Source: JAHRAH01 sp051009015 (GTDB lineage Bacteria; Pseudomonadota; Gammaproteobacteria; Tethybacterales; Persebacteraceae). From it: a DNA stretch of 22,651 nt. The position numbers and the translations under genes were made by a program. The stretch spans positions 1 to 22,651 of the forward strand of contig JBPCWZ010000026.1 in NCBI GenBank assembly GCA_051009015.1, in the 5' to 3' direction. Below the pieces are notes generated by a model that made no database searches, was not told the DNA's origin, and saw only the letters and a program-made list of their open reading frames with translations. Positions 1-7,871 of the stretch are shown here, piece after piece; within the stretch, counting starts at the first letter, position 1, and every line of letters begins with the position of its first letter.

Positions 1-134
1 TGCCGGATTAATTCAATACTTACCGGGATTTTGCCGTCCGCCCTTTCCCGCGTGAAAGGTTCGGGCACGAGGCTAATGCCGCCGCCACAAGCCGTCAAAA
101 GGCAGAAAACGAAAATGATGCAAAAGATGCGCAT
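1..134 (-). CDS. Lipoprotein, N-terminal part only (runs off left edge)
   Basis: The minus strand from 134 encodes 44 visible residues beginning MRIFCIIFVFCLLTACGGG. This is a short hydrophobic signal peptide ending in a lipobox (L13-T14-A15-C16), so the mature protein should be lipid-modified at Cys16 and anchored in the membrane by the lipoprotein pathway (known family behaviour). The rest of the protein lies outside the window, so no function can be given. The start is supported by a TACAAT hexamer 6 nt upstream of the ATG, the same spacing seen at other genes here. No Shine-Dalgarno sequence is visible. Confidence 0.7.
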   Translation of the reverse strand, partial: MRIFCIIFVFCLLTACGGGISLVPEPFTRERADGKIPVSIELIR

Positions 135-140
135 GCCGCT

Positions 141-146
141 ATTGTA
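141..146 (-). promoter_or_regulatory. Putative -10 box (TACAAT) of the left-edge lipoprotein gene
   Basis: TACAAT on the minus strand is followed by six bases and then the ATG at 134. With a normal -10 to +1 distance, transcription would start at the A of the start codon, giving a leaderless mRNA. This is inferred from spacing and from the same arrangement elsewhere in the window. Confidence 0.45.
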
Positions 147-182
147 ATATAACCGCCGCCCGAATTCGCCCAATTCCGCCAG

Positions 183-202
183 ATTCCCGCCTGTGCGGGA
201 AT
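183..202. repeat. Short dispersed inverted repeat (ATTCCCGC / GCGGGAAT)
   Basis: An 8-bp perfect inverted repeat, ATTCCCGC-N4-GCGGGAAT, followed by a GACGGCGGCGGCGGGAATAA-like tail. The same palindrome with a different loop occurs at 20631-20650 and 20982-21001. It resembles the ATTCCC-N-GGGAAT class of small dispersed repeats known in Neisseria and other proteobacteria. It lies in the non-coding gap between the lipoprotein and the 172-aa gene. Confidence 0.75.
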
Positions 203-230
203 GACGGCGGCGGCGGGAATAACGATGTTA

Positions 231-288
231 AAGCCCTGTAAGGGCGAAATGTTATAGCACGGGGCAACGCCCCGTGAATTGGCATATT
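231..288 (+). repeat. Composite REP-like element (two hairpins), copy A
   Basis: Two perfect hairpins stand side by side: GCCCT-gta-AGGGC (233-245) and CACGGGGC-aac-GCCCCGTG (258-276). The linker and the tail (GAAT-GGC-TATT type) are shared with the copy at 20690-20747. The conserved two-hairpin layout and linker mark one element family, not chance palindromes. It lies in the upstream region of the 172-aa gene. Confidence 0.8.
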
Positions 289-370
289 GTTCGGGGCTAT
301 AAAAAACACCGATGCAAAAGTTATTGTGTTGTTTGGTAGAATTGGCGGATATTGCAACCTCGGAGGAGTG

Positions 371-889
371 ATGGAAAACAAAAACATTATTGGAGACAAG
401 GAGCAAGTGCAAGCCGTGCTAAAGCGCATTAGGCACGATATTGCATGGCTGGAAAAACGCCTGACAACTCCGCCGAAAGAAAGCGGCGATAACTGTGACG
501 GCGGCGATGCCGCAGATTTCACGCAGTATTTTTTCAACGGCAAAGGTCCTTATGACAAAGAGCGTTTGGTGCTTGCCGTTATTCGCCATTGGGTCAGGGA
601 AAAAAGAACCGCCAATGTCAATGCGTTAAGCATGGAATTTCCGCAGAAGTTAACCGGCGCTGGCGGGAGCAGCGGTTTGTTGATGTCGCTGCAAAAAGCC
701 CAAATGCTTTTTCAGCAAACGGGGTATCCCCAGCGGATTATGACGCGCGGCAGGTTTGACACCATCGTCACCGGCGACGGCAGGGAATATACGGTTTCGT
801 CCCAATGGACGAATTTGAACATCCGCTATTTTATTGACAACGCCCGCAGATTGGGCTATGAAATAAAGCAATTCGCGGGTGATGATTAA
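371..889 (+). CDS. Conserved-looking protein of unknown function (172 aa)
   Basis: The reading frame is open further upstream, but ATG 371 is preceded by GGAGG at 362-366 with ideal spacing, so I place the start there. The first 30 or so residues are charged and probably helical. Residues 31-50 are an Asp/Gly/Cys-containing linker. From about residue 53 a compact domain begins (YFFNGKGPYDKERLVLAVI...). It ends in a pattern of a Gly-rich turn, EYTVSSQW, then NIRYFIDNARRLGYEIK. I have the impression of a recurrent small C-terminal module ending in '(S/N)QW..NI..FI..A..LGY', but I cannot name a Pfam family. No signal peptide, membrane segment or catalytic motif is visible. It is flanked by repeats and faces the DUF3108 gene tail to tail. 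Confidence 0.75.
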   Translation: MENKNIIGDKEQVQAVLKRIRHDIAWLEKRLTTPPKESGDNCDGGDAADFTQYFFNGKGPYDKERLVLAVIRHWVREKRTANVNALSMEFPQKLTGAGGSSGLLMSLQKAQMLFQQTGYPQRIMTRGRFDTIVTGDGREYTVSSQWTNLNIRYFIDNARRLGYEIKQFAGDD

Positions 890-1012
890 ACCGCCCGCCG
901 CCATTGACGGCTATTGTTTGTTAAAGCCCGGCAAAAGCGGCGATTATCAGTACCACCAATTAATCGGATAACTCGCGGGCGCGGCGGGCGCCGGCTTTTG
1001 TTGCGGCGCGGA

Positions 1013-1759
1013 TTATTTTGGCGGCGGGGCGGGGGTTATTGTTGTTTCAAAGGTAATGCCTTTGTCTTCCACTATTGAACGCACCGGCAAAAAGCCCATA
1101 TCGGGGGCTAACCAGAAGATGCGGGGACCGCGGCTGCTGCGGTAACTTACCGGTATCGCCGTTAGTTCTCCCAAAGAAGTCGTTAGGGTTTCCGCCGCGC
1201 CGGTTTCATAAACATAATCGCGGATGCGCCAGCCGTCTGTTTGGCGGATGTTGCCGGTCAATATCCGCCCCGCCGCATAGTGGCTGTATATGATAGTCAG
1301 ATAATCGTATAGCGGCGCGGTTATGGTTGCGGTTTTGTTTTCTTCCCCGCGCATCAGTTGCAGTATTTTGCCGTCAAAAGCCGCGCTTTGCGGCGGGTGG
1401 CTGCCGCGCTTTTGATGATAAACCGACATTTGCAAGCCATCCTCCCCGGAAACCCGCCCGGCGCTGCTGTTGAAAACATCGCCGTGCAGGATTTTTGCCA
1501 AACCGACGGCGGATGCTGTGCGGTCTATGCGGTATTCGCCGTTGTCGTTTATGGTAAGCGTATCGGCGACTTGTGCGGCTTTGACGCCGTTGATGGAAAA
1601 ATGATAAAACACCGTCAGCGACAATGCGCCGCTTTTGTTTTCGCCGCTGTTTGATTGTGCCGATTGTGCCGATGCGCCGCCCGCCAAACTTGCCGCCGCA
1701 AACAAAAGCACCGCCGCAAACAAAAGCCGCCCCGCCCGCCAAACTTGCATTCCGCCCAT
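1013..1759 (-). CDS. DUF3108-type exported protein (248 aa)
   Basis: The N-terminus (MGGMQVWRAGRLLFAAVLLFAAASLAGGASAQ) is a Sec signal peptide with an ASA-Q cleavage site, so the mature protein should be periplasmic. The mature part is beta-rich. It begins with 'YHFSINGVKAAQVADTLTIND.GEYRI' and ends with 'RIFWLAPDMGFLPVRSIVEDKG', which closely fits the C-terminal signature of DUF3108 proteins (WLAPDxGxLPVR). Their function is unknown. The reading frame continues to 2119 on this strand, but the extension would overlap the phosphatase gene and lacks a signal peptide, so I start at ATG 1759. A second Met codon lies at 1750. The gene is divergent from the HAD phosphatase, with only 20 bp between the start codons. 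Confidence 0.8.
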   Translation of the reverse strand: MGGMQVWRAGRLLFAAVLLFAAASLAGGASAQSAQSNSGENKSGALSLTVFYHFSINGVKAAQVADTLTINDNGEYRIDRTASAVGLAKILHGDVFNSSAGRVSGEDGLQMSVYHQKRGSHPPQSAAFDGKILQLMRGEENKTATITAPLYDYLTIIYSHYAAGRILTGNIRQTDGWRIRDYVYETGAAETLTTSLGELTAIPVSYRSSRGPRIFWLAPDMGFLPVRSIVEDKGITFETTITPAPPPK

Positions 1760-1773
1760 CGTGCAATTATAAT
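1745..1773. promoter_or_regulatory. Overlapping divergent promoters with shared -10 region
   Basis: The 20-bp gap between the divergent start codons holds TATAAT on the plus strand (1768-1773) and TATAAT on the minus strand (1771-1766), which overlap by four bases. Each is exactly 6 nt from its own ATG (1780 plus, 1759 minus). On the plus strand TTGCAT at 1745-1750 sits 17 bp upstream as a partial -35. Both transcripts would start at or next to the start codon. This is inferred from sequence only. Confidence 0.55.
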
Positions 1774-1779
1774 AACAAA

Positions 1780-2490
1780 ATGACCGCGCCGACATCACAA
1801 AAGCCAAAAGCGCAACAAACGCCAAAAGCATCGCCCGGCGGCAAATTGGTGCTTTTTGATTTTGACGGCACTTTGGCGGATACCGCCGATGATATGCTCG
1901 CCGCTTTGAACCGCCTTCTTGCCGAATATCAAAAACCCCCGTTGTCGCGGGCGGCGGCTGTCGGCTGCATATCCGGCGGGGCGCGGGCGCTTTTGCAAAA
2001 AGGCGGCATTGATGAAGCGGAAGCGGAAAAGGCGCGGGCGGTTTTTTTGCGTTATTACGAAGAAACCGGTTATGCCAAAACGCGGCTTTTGCCCGGTATC
2101 GCCGCGATGTTGAAAACACTCAACGGCGGCGGCATCCGCTGGGGCGTGGTAACAAACAAACCGCGCCGGTATTACCAACCGATTGCCGAAATGCTGGGTT
2201 TGGCATCGCGCGGGGCGGCGGTAATGTTGTGCGGCGATGATTTAGCAAAAGCCAAACCGCATCCGGACGGATTGCTCGCCGCCGCCGGTCAAACGCCGCC
2301 GGAATGTTGCTTTTATGTCGGCGATGACTGGCGCGATGCCGCCGCCGCCGGTAATGCCAAAATGGCTTTTATCGCCGCGGTGTGGGGGTATTTTTGCCAA
2401 GACGAAAGATGGCAAAACCTGCCGGTTTTTGCGCTGGCGTCCAAACCTTCGCTTGTGCCTTTGCTGGCGCGGGTTTTGGCGGGGCATTGA
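1780..2490 (+). CDS. gph: HAD-family phosphatase, phosphoglycolate phosphatase-like (236 aa)
   Basis: This is a haloacid-dehalogenase hydrolase. Motif I is LFDFDGTLADT (nucleophile D27, acid/base D29), motif II is VVTNKP, and the motif III-IV region is KPHPDGLLAAA followed by YVGDDWRDAAAAGNA. The small helical cap between motifs I and II and the overall length fit Gph/PGP enzymes, which hydrolyse 2-phosphoglycolate to glycolate in the cytoplasm. Substrate assignment within the HAD family is uncertain; pyrophosphatase PpaX-like or other sugar-phosphate activity is possible. ATG 1780 is chosen because the conserved domain starts at about residue 22 and a TATAAT lies 6 nt upstream. The frame open before it has no homology-like content. 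lon follows on the same strand after 72 bp. Confidence 0.85.
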   Translation: MTAPTSQKPKAQQTPKASPGGKLVLFDFDGTLADTADDMLAALNRLLAEYQKPPLSRAAAVGCISGGARALLQKGGIDEAEAEKARAVFLRYYEETGYAKTRLLPGIAAMLKTLNGGGIRWGVVTNKPRRYYQPIAEMLGLASRGAAVMLCGDDLAKAKPHPDGLLAAAGQTPPECCFYVGDDWRDAAAAGNAKMAFIAAVWGYFCQDERWQNLPVFALASKPSLVPLLARVLAGH

Positions 2491-2514
2491 AAAACGGCGC
2501 GGCGGTGTTATATT
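2487..2514 (+). promoter_or_regulatory. Putative lon promoter
   Basis: TTGAAA (2487-2492) and TATATT (2509-2514) are separated by 16 bp, a good sigma-70-type match. The -35 overlaps the gph stop codon. The start site would be near 2521, giving a leader of about 40 nt before lon. No heat-shock sigma-32 consensus stands out. Confidence 0.5.
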
Positions 2515-2562
2515 AATGCACGGGCAAACTGACAATGCGGGCGAAAGCCCAAAGGCAAAACC

Positions 2563-5193
2563 ATGAGCGACAAAGAAAAGCCGGACGAAGAAGCCGGGCG
2601 CGAAGAAGATAACACAAACAAAACCGCCGCCGAAAGCGCGAAGGCGGCGGATGACAATGCGGGCGACAATGCGGGCGAAGAGGCGTTGGAATTCACGCCG
2701 GTTTTGCCGTTGCGCGATGTTGTTGTTTTTCCGCGTTTGGTAATGCCGCTTTTTGTCGCCCGGCGGTCGTCTTTGCGGGCGCTGGAAATGGCGGCAAAAA
2801 CAGGCGGGCGGGTTTTTCTGGTAACGCAAAAAACCCCGGCGACCGAAGAGCCGCAGGGCGACGAACTTTATGATGTCGGCTGCGTTGCCAATGTTTTGCA
2901 AACGCTGAGTTTGCAAGAAGGCACAAGCAAGATATTGGTTGAAGGAACCGACCGCCGCCGCGCCGCCTATCACAAACAGGACGGCGTTTTGGTCGCCAGG
3001 TTGTCGCCGGTTGACGACACGGTTGAGGCGAGCGAAGAACTTGCCGCCGCCGGCGTGCGCGCGCTCAAAACACACCTGAAAGCGTTTTCGCAAATCGGGC
3101 GCAAATCGGGCGCCGATGTCATGGCGCGCATTGAGGGCGTTGAAGAACTGCCGAAGTTGCTGGATTTGGTATGCTCGGTTTTTCCGATGCCTATCAAGAA
3201 GCGGCAGGCGTTTTTGGAAATGACCGACATTTTGCGCCGCACCCAAAAACTCATCGCCCTGATAGAAAGCGAAACCGAAGTGCAGCAAATAGACCGCAAG
3301 ATTCGCGGGCGCGTCAAAGACCAGATTGAAAAAAACCAGCGGGAATATTACCTGCAGGAACAAGCCCGCGCCATTCACCGCGAACTCGGCGACGACCAGG
3401 CGGCGGAAACGGACGACCTGAAAAAACGCGTCAAAAATGCCGGAATGTCCAAACAAGCGCGCGAAAAATGCGAGCAGGAATTGCGCAAGTTGTCCATGAT
3501 GTCGCCGATGTCGGCGGAGGCAAATGTCATCCGCTCGTATGTGGATATCATCGCCGGTTTGCCGTGGAAGAAGCGGACGCTGGCGTCAAAAACCGCCGAC
3601 GAAGCACAGGCGGTTTTGGATGCCGATCATCACGGGCTGGAAAAAGTCAAAGAGCGCATTTTGGAATATCTCGCCGTGCAAAAGCGGACGGCAAACAAAA
3701 AGACGCCGGGCAAAGCGCCGGTGTTGTGTCTTGTCGGGCCTCCGGGCGTGGGCAAAACTTCGCTGGGGCGCAGCATTGCCGCGGCGACCGGGCGTGTTTT
3801 TGCGCGCATCTCCCTCGGCGGCGTGCGCGACGAAGCCGAAATCCGCGGGCACCGGCGGACATATGTCGGCTCCATGCCCGGCAAGATTATCACCGCGATG
3901 ACAAAGTCCGGAGTCAAAAACCCGCTGATACTGCTGGACGAAATAGACAAACTCGGCGCCGACTGGCGCGGCGACCCGACTTCGGCATTGCTGGAAGTGC
4001 TGGACCCGGAACAAAACAAAAACTTCGCCGATCATTATGTTGAAGTGGATTATGATTTGTCGGAGGTGCTGTTTGTAACTACCGCCAACACGATGAACAT
4101 CCCGCCGCCGCTGACCGACCGGCTGGAGATTATCCGCCTCTCCGGTTATACCGAAGAGGAAAAGATCAATATCGCCCGGCGTCATCTCATCGCGCGGCAA
4201 AGAGCCGAAAACGGCGTGCGCGAAGACGAAGCCGGCATTCGCACTTCGGCATTGCGCGATATCGTCCGCTATTACACTCGCGAAGCGGGCGTGCGCGATT
4301 TGGAGCGGGCGGTTTCCAAAATACTGCGCAAGATAGTGCTGGAAAGCGACCGGCGCGAAACGGCAAAAACCGGCGACAACAAAGCCAAAGCCGAAAGCGA
4401 AAATGCCAAAGCCGAAAGCAGTAAAGCCGAAAGCGTCAAAGCCGAAAGCGGCGATGACAAAACCGAAGCCGAAGACAAAGCCGCCGCCATTACCATCACG
4501 CCCGGCAAGTTAAAGAAATATCTCGGCGTGCAAAAATACCGCTACGGCATTGCCGCCGACAACAACAAGATAGGGCAGGTTACCGGTTTGGCATGGACGG
4601 CTGCCGGTGGCGATTTATTGTCGGTGGAAGCATGCGCCTTTCCCGGCAAGGGCAAGATACTGCGCACCGGCAAACTCGGCGAAGTCATGCGCGAATCCAT
4701 AGAAGCGGCTTTTTCCACCGTGCGCGCCCGGGCGGCGAGTTATAACCTCAATGCCAACTTCGCCCGCACGACAGATTTTCACATTCACCTGCCCGAAGGC
4801 GCGATATCCAAAGACGGGCCATCGGCGGGCATTGCCATTGCCACGGCGTTGTTGTCGGTTTTGTCGGAAGCCCCCGTCCGCTGCGACACGGCGATGACCG
4901 GCGAGATAACCTTGCGCGGCGAAGTTTTGCCTATCGGCGGCGTCAAGGAAAAACTTTTGGCGGCGGCGCGCGGCGGCATTCGTCATGTCATCCTGCCGAA
5001 AGAAAACGAAAAGGATTTGGCGGACATTCCGGCGGCGGTCAAAAGCAAGTTTGACATTCGGCTGGTTAAGTGGATTGACGAAGTTTTCGCCCTCGCCCTT
5101 GACAAGCCGCAGCGCAAAAAGCGCAGTGCCGAAGCCGCCCCCCCGGCAAACAAACGGCAGCCGAACAAGCGGCAGGGTTTAATCACGCATTAA
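2563..5193 (+). CDS. lon: ATP-dependent protease Lon (876 aa)
   Basis: Cytoplasmic AAA+ serine protease that unfolds and degrades misfolded and regulatory proteins. The N-terminal substrate domain starts at about residue 44 (FTPVLPLRDVVVFP). The Walker A is GPPGVGKT (392-399) and the Walker B is LLLDEID (457-462 region). The proteolytic domain has the catalytic Ser754 in KDGPSAGIA and Lys797 in GGVKEKLLAA; their 43-residue spacing is as in E. coli Lon. Two oddities stand out. There is an acidic, Asn/Asp/Ala-rich N-terminal extension of about 40 residues. There is also a low-complexity insertion of about 40 residues (roughly 600-640) made of KAES-type repeats, between the ATPase alpha domain and the protease domain. 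Both catalytic modules are intact, so the enzyme should be active. A promoter is visible just upstream. Confidence 0.97.
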   Translation: MSDKEKPDEEAGREEDNTNKTAAESAKAADDNAGDNAGEEALEFTPVLPLRDVVVFPRLVMPLFVARRSSLRALEMAAKTGGRVFLVTQKTPATEEPQGDELYDVGCVANVLQTLSLQEGTSKILVEGTDRRRAAYHKQDGVLVARLSPVDDTVEASEELAAAGVRALKTHLKAFSQIGRKSGADVMARIEGVEELPKLLDLVCSVFPMPIKKRQAFLEMTDILRRTQKLIALIESETEVQQIDRKIRGRVKDQIEKNQREYYLQEQARAIHRELGDDQAAETDDLKKRVKNAGMSKQAREKCEQELRKLSMMSPMSAEANVIRSYVDIIAGLPWKKRTLASKTADEAQAVLDADHHGLEKVKERILEYLAVQKRTANKKTPGKAPVLCLVGPPGVGKTSLGRSIAAATGRVFARISLGGVRDEAEIRGHRRTYVGSMPGKIITAMTKSGVKNPLILLDEIDKLGADWRGDPTSALLEVLDPEQNKNFADHYVEVDYDLSEVLFVTTANTMNIPPPLTDRLEIIRLSGYTEEEKINIARRHLIARQRAENGVREDEAGIRTSALRDIVRYYTREAGVRDLERAVSKILRKIVLESDRRETAKTGDNKAKAESENAKAESSKAESVKAESGDDKTEAEDKAAAITITPGKLKKYLGVQKYRYGIAADNNKIGQVTGLAWTAAGGDLLSVEACAFPGKGKILRTGKLGEVMRESIEAAFSTVRARAASYNLNANFARTTDFHIHLPEGAISKDGPSAGIAIATALLSVLSEAPVRCDTAMTGEITLRGEVLPIGGVKEKLLAAARGGIRHVILPKENEKDLADIPAAVKSKFDIRLVKWIDEVFALALDKPQRKKRSAEAAPPANKRQPNKRQGLITH
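4375..4455 (+). repeat. In-frame degenerate 15-bp repeats inside lon
   Basis: Repeats of AAAGCCGAAAGC plus a variable codon encode (KAESx)n in the linker before the Lon protease domain. The frame is kept, and the tract looks like a slippage-type expansion. Confidence 0.7.
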
Positions 5194-5198
5194 TAGCA

Positions 5199-5215
5199 GC
5201 CGCCCGAAAGGCGGC
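5199..5215. terminator. Small hairpin after lon (weak terminator candidate)
   Basis: GCCGCC-cgaaa-GGCGGC forms a 6-bp GC-rich stem immediately after the lon stop codon. No run of T follows directly, so termination is uncertain. It separates lon from ccmF. Confidence 0.3.
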
Positions 5216-5244
5216 GGAAAACAAGGCGCGTTTTTTGCGGTTTT

Positions 5245-7119
5245 ATGCTGGCGGAGTTGGGGCAACTTGCGATAGCCTTGGCGCTGTGTTTGGCGCTTGT
5301 GCAGGCGGCGGCGTTTTCGCGTCCGGTTGCGGCGGCTTTTTTGGCGCGCGGGCAGTTTGTCTTTTTGGCGGCGGCGCTTGTGCTGCTGGCGGTGCTTTTT
5401 GCGCTTGACGATTTTTCGGTCGCATATATCGCGAACAACTCAAACACTAACTTGCCCTTGCGTTACAAGTTATCGGCGGTTTGGGGCGGGCATGAGGGGT
5501 CTATGCTTTTATGGGTTTTTATGCTTGCGCTTTGGACTTGCGCGGTATCGTTTTCGCGGCAAATGCCGGATGTTTTGCGCGCCCGGGTAGTGGCGGTTTT
5601 GGGCGGGATTAGCACCGGCTTTTTGGCTTTTGTCCTTTTGACTTCCAGTCCTTTCGCCCGTTTGATTCCGGCGGCGACAGAGGGGCGGGATTTGAATCCG
5701 CTTTTGCAGGATCCGGGTTTGATATTTCATCCGCCGATGTTGTATATGGGTTATGTCGGTTTTTCGGTCGCTTTTGCCTTTGCGGTTGCGGCACTTGCCG
5801 GGGCGAAGATGGATGTGCAGTGGGCGAAGTTTGCGCGCCCGTGGGTTTTGGCGGCGTGGATATTTTTGACTTTGGGGATAACGCTGGGAAGTTGGTGGGC
5901 GTATTACGAGTTGGGATGGGGCGGATGGTGGTTTTGGGATCCGGTGGAAAACGCATCCTTTATGCCGTGGCTTGCCGGCACCGCACTACTGCATTCCATA
6001 GCGGCGACAGAATCGCGCGGGGTTTTCAGGCCCTGGACGGCATTGCTGGCGGTATTGACTTTTTCGCTGTGCTTGCTGGGGGCGTTTTTGGTGCGTTCGG
6101 GGGTATTGACTTCGGTGCATTCTTTCGCCGCCGACCCTGCGCGCGGCGCGTTTATACTGGCTTTGACGGCGGCGGCGGTTGCGGGGGCTTTGATTTTGTA
6201 TGCGCGGCGTGCGCATTTGCTTGGCGGCGGGGGAGGGCGTTTTGCCCCGCTATCGCGCGAGACCGGTATTTTGTTGAATAACATATTCCTCAGCGCGGCG
6301 ACTTTTGCAGTGCTGCTCGGCACGCTATACCCGCTGATACTGGATGCTTTGGGGGGCGGGAAAATATCGGTGGGACCGCCTTATTTCAATGCGGTATTCG
6401 CCCCGCTGGCATCCATCGCGGCGGCTTTGTCGGTTTTTGGCGCGGTTTGTTATTGGAAGAGCGACAAGTTATCGCGCATTGCCGGGAAGTTATCGCCGGT
6501 TTTTATTGCCGCCGTTGTTGTCGGCGGGCTTTTGCCTTTTGTGTTTGATGAAAACTACAACTACGCCGCCGCCGCCGGTTTGATATTGTCGTGCTGGATA
6601 TTCTTCGGCACTTTGCGGGCGGCGGCAAGCGGCGATATTAACAAGGGCGGCGGTTTTTGGGGGATGATAACCGCCCATTTTGGCATTGGCGTTTTTGTTT
6701 TGGGGGTGACTCTTGTCGGGGCGTATCAATCGGAGCGCGATGTCAAAATGATTTTCGGCGAAGAGGTGAAACTCGGCAAAATGGTGTTTGTTTTGCAAAG
6801 CGTAAGCGAAGAAAGGGGCGAAAACTACCGCGCCCTTGTCGGCGATATCATCGTCGCCAAAGACGGCAAAACCATCGCAAGGTTGCGCCCCGAAAAAAGG
6901 TTTTATGACGCATCGCCAAAAACGGCATTGACGGAAGCGGGCATAGCGGCAAAAGCCGACGGCGATTTGTATGCATCCCTCGGCGCGCAACTTGAAAGCA
7001 ATGCGTGGAGCGCAAGATTGCAAATAAAACCCTTCATCCGCCTAATCTGGGGCGGCGCGCTATTAATGGCACTGGGCGCCCTGATAGCAACCACAACCCG
7101 CCGCCGCAAAAAAGAATAA
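5245..7119 (+). CDS. ccmF: Cytochrome c heme lyase subunit CcmF (624 aa)
   Basis: Polytopic inner-membrane protein of system I cytochrome c maturation. With CcmH it transfers heme from CcmE to apocytochrome c on the periplasmic side. The tryptophan-rich WWD signature is at about residues 224-242 (WGGWWFWDPVENASF). Conserved histidine sites appear in GLIFHPPMLYMGYVG (H162), TALLHS (H250) and VLTSVHSFA (H292), matching the P-His and heme-His positions expected of the family. Many hydrophobic helices are visible, and a soluble periplasmic loop near residues 495-600 precedes a last helix and a short basic tail. The length is normal for CcmF. Other ccm genes, usually adjacent (ccmE before, ccmG/H after), are absent on both sides. 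No clear Shine-Dalgarno precedes ATG 5245. Confidence 0.95.
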   Translation: MLAELGQLAIALALCLALVQAAAFSRPVAAAFLARGQFVFLAAALVLLAVLFALDDFSVAYIANNSNTNLPLRYKLSAVWGGHEGSMLLWVFMLALWTCAVSFSRQMPDVLRARVVAVLGGISTGFLAFVLLTSSPFARLIPAATEGRDLNPLLQDPGLIFHPPMLYMGYVGFSVAFAFAVAALAGAKMDVQWAKFARPWVLAAWIFLTLGITLGSWWAYYELGWGGWWFWDPVENASFMPWLAGTALLHSIAATESRGVFRPWTALLAVLTFSLCLLGAFLVRSGVLTSVHSFAADPARGAFILALTAAAVAGALILYARRAHLLGGGGGRFAPLSRETGILLNNIFLSAATFAVLLGTLYPLILDALGGGKISVGPPYFNAVFAPLASIAAALSVFGAVCYWKSDKLSRIAGKLSPVFIAAVVVGGLLPFVFDENYNYAAAAGLILSCWIFFGTLRAAASGDINKGGGFWGMITAHFGIGVFVLGVTLVGAYQSERDVKMIFGEEVKLGKMVFVLQSVSEERGENYRALVGDIIVAKDGKTIARLRPEKRFYDASPKTALTEAGIAAKADGDLYASLGAQLESNAWSARLQIKPFIRLIWGGALLMALGALIATTTRRRKKE

Positions 7120-7176
7120 CAAAAAGCAACGGGCGGAATATGTCATTTCGCCATCTTGCCCTTTCGGGGCTTTAAG

Positions 7177-7596
7177 TTAGCGGTTGGTAATGTTGTATGT
7201 TGTCAGGTCGGACAGGAGGTCGCCTAATCCTTCGTTGGGGCTGCATTGTTCGCCGCAGGCGTGTAAGAGCGCTTTGCCGGACAGGTATCTGCCGTCGCCG
7301 CTGCCTTGGATTGTTATGCCGATGGATTCCAGATAATCCGCCGAATGCAGTAAGCCGCGGCGGCGGCATGCTTCGTCAAAGTCGTCAAAATCTATCGTGT
7401 TCGGCAGCAGCAGGTTGTTCGCCGTCAGGTATTCGTCAAACGCGCCCGCCTGCCCGCCGCTCGCAACTTGCCCGCCGCAGCCGCCGAGTATCAGCGCCGC
7501 CGAAAATGTCAAAAGCGCCAAAGGCGCGAAACCGAAAGGGCGCGGGCGGGGTTTGCCGCCGCCTTTCTTCGCAAGCATCCGCAAAAGTGCAAACAT
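7177..7596 (-). CDS. Small lipoprotein of unknown function (139 aa)
   Basis: From ATG 7596 the protein has a basic n-region (AKKGGGKPRPRP), a hydrophobic core (FAPLALLTFSAALILGGC) and a lipobox LGGC, so it should be an exported lipoprotein. The mature part of roughly 100 residues contains DEYLTANNLLLPNTIDFDDFDEACRRRG, two Cys near HACGEQC, and a hydrophilic tail. I recognise no family. An internal Met (7578) is an alternative start. The frame continues upstream to 7878, but that extension has no start signals and would overlap hrcA, so I reject it. Together with hrcA it forms a divergent pair across about 275 bp. Confidence 0.6.
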   Translation of the reverse strand: MFALLRMLAKKGGGKPRPRPFGFAPLALLTFSAALILGGCGGQVASGGQAGAFDEYLTANNLLLPNTIDFDDFDEACRRRGLLHSADYLESIGITIQGSGDGRYLSGKALLHACGEQCSPNEGLGDLLSDLTTYNITNR

Positions 7597-7826
7597 AATG
7601 CGCCATAGAATACCACAAAACCACCGCCGGACAAAAATCATCCTGTTCCGCATCCGCCCGTAAATATCGCCCGCCTGTGATATTCCGTATCCATAAACAT
7701 GCCCGCCCGTGTTTGCCGCCTTTTGCGGAAGATGTCCGCCCGCCGCCCGTCCGCCGGAAACATGTGCGAAAAAGCATAAAAGGCGAAAAGGCGACAACGG
7801 CGAAAAAAGCCAACTTTGCATTATCC

Positions 7827-7850
7827 GGCAAAGATGGCGGCAAAGATGGC
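7827..7850 (+). repeat. Perfect 12-bp tandem duplication upstream of hrcA
   Basis: GGCAAAGATGGC occurs twice in direct succession (7827-7838 and 7839-7850). The repeat ends 9 bp before the hrcA -10 box, covering the place where a -35 element would lie. It may be an operator, an activator site or simply a slippage duplication. Confidence 0.6.
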
Positions 7851-7859
7851 ATAAGGCGA

Positions 7860-7865
7860 TATAAT
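7860..7865 (+). promoter_or_regulatory. Putative hrcA -10 box (TATAAT), leaderless spacing
   Basis: A perfect TATAAT lies exactly 6 nt before ATG 7872. No convincing -35 is visible 16-18 bp upstream, where the 12-bp duplication sits. No CIRCE-type inverted repeat is present. Confidence 0.5.
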
Positions 7866-7871
7866 CGGGCA

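Noticed and set aside
988..1009. GCGCCG/CGGCGC hairpin between the 172-aa gene and the DUF3108 gene as terminator
   Set aside because: The 6-bp stem with a 10-nt loop lacks a following T-run on either strand. Such GC palindromes are frequent in this sequence.
1760..2119. N-terminal extension of the DUF3108 gene by 120 codons
   Set aside because: The extension lies antisense to gph and would bury the signal peptide inside the protein.
2242..3456. 404-codon minus-strand open frame opposite gph and lon
   Set aside because: It runs antisense to intact gph and lon and has a typical shadow composition (Phe/Arg/Gln-rich) and no start signals.
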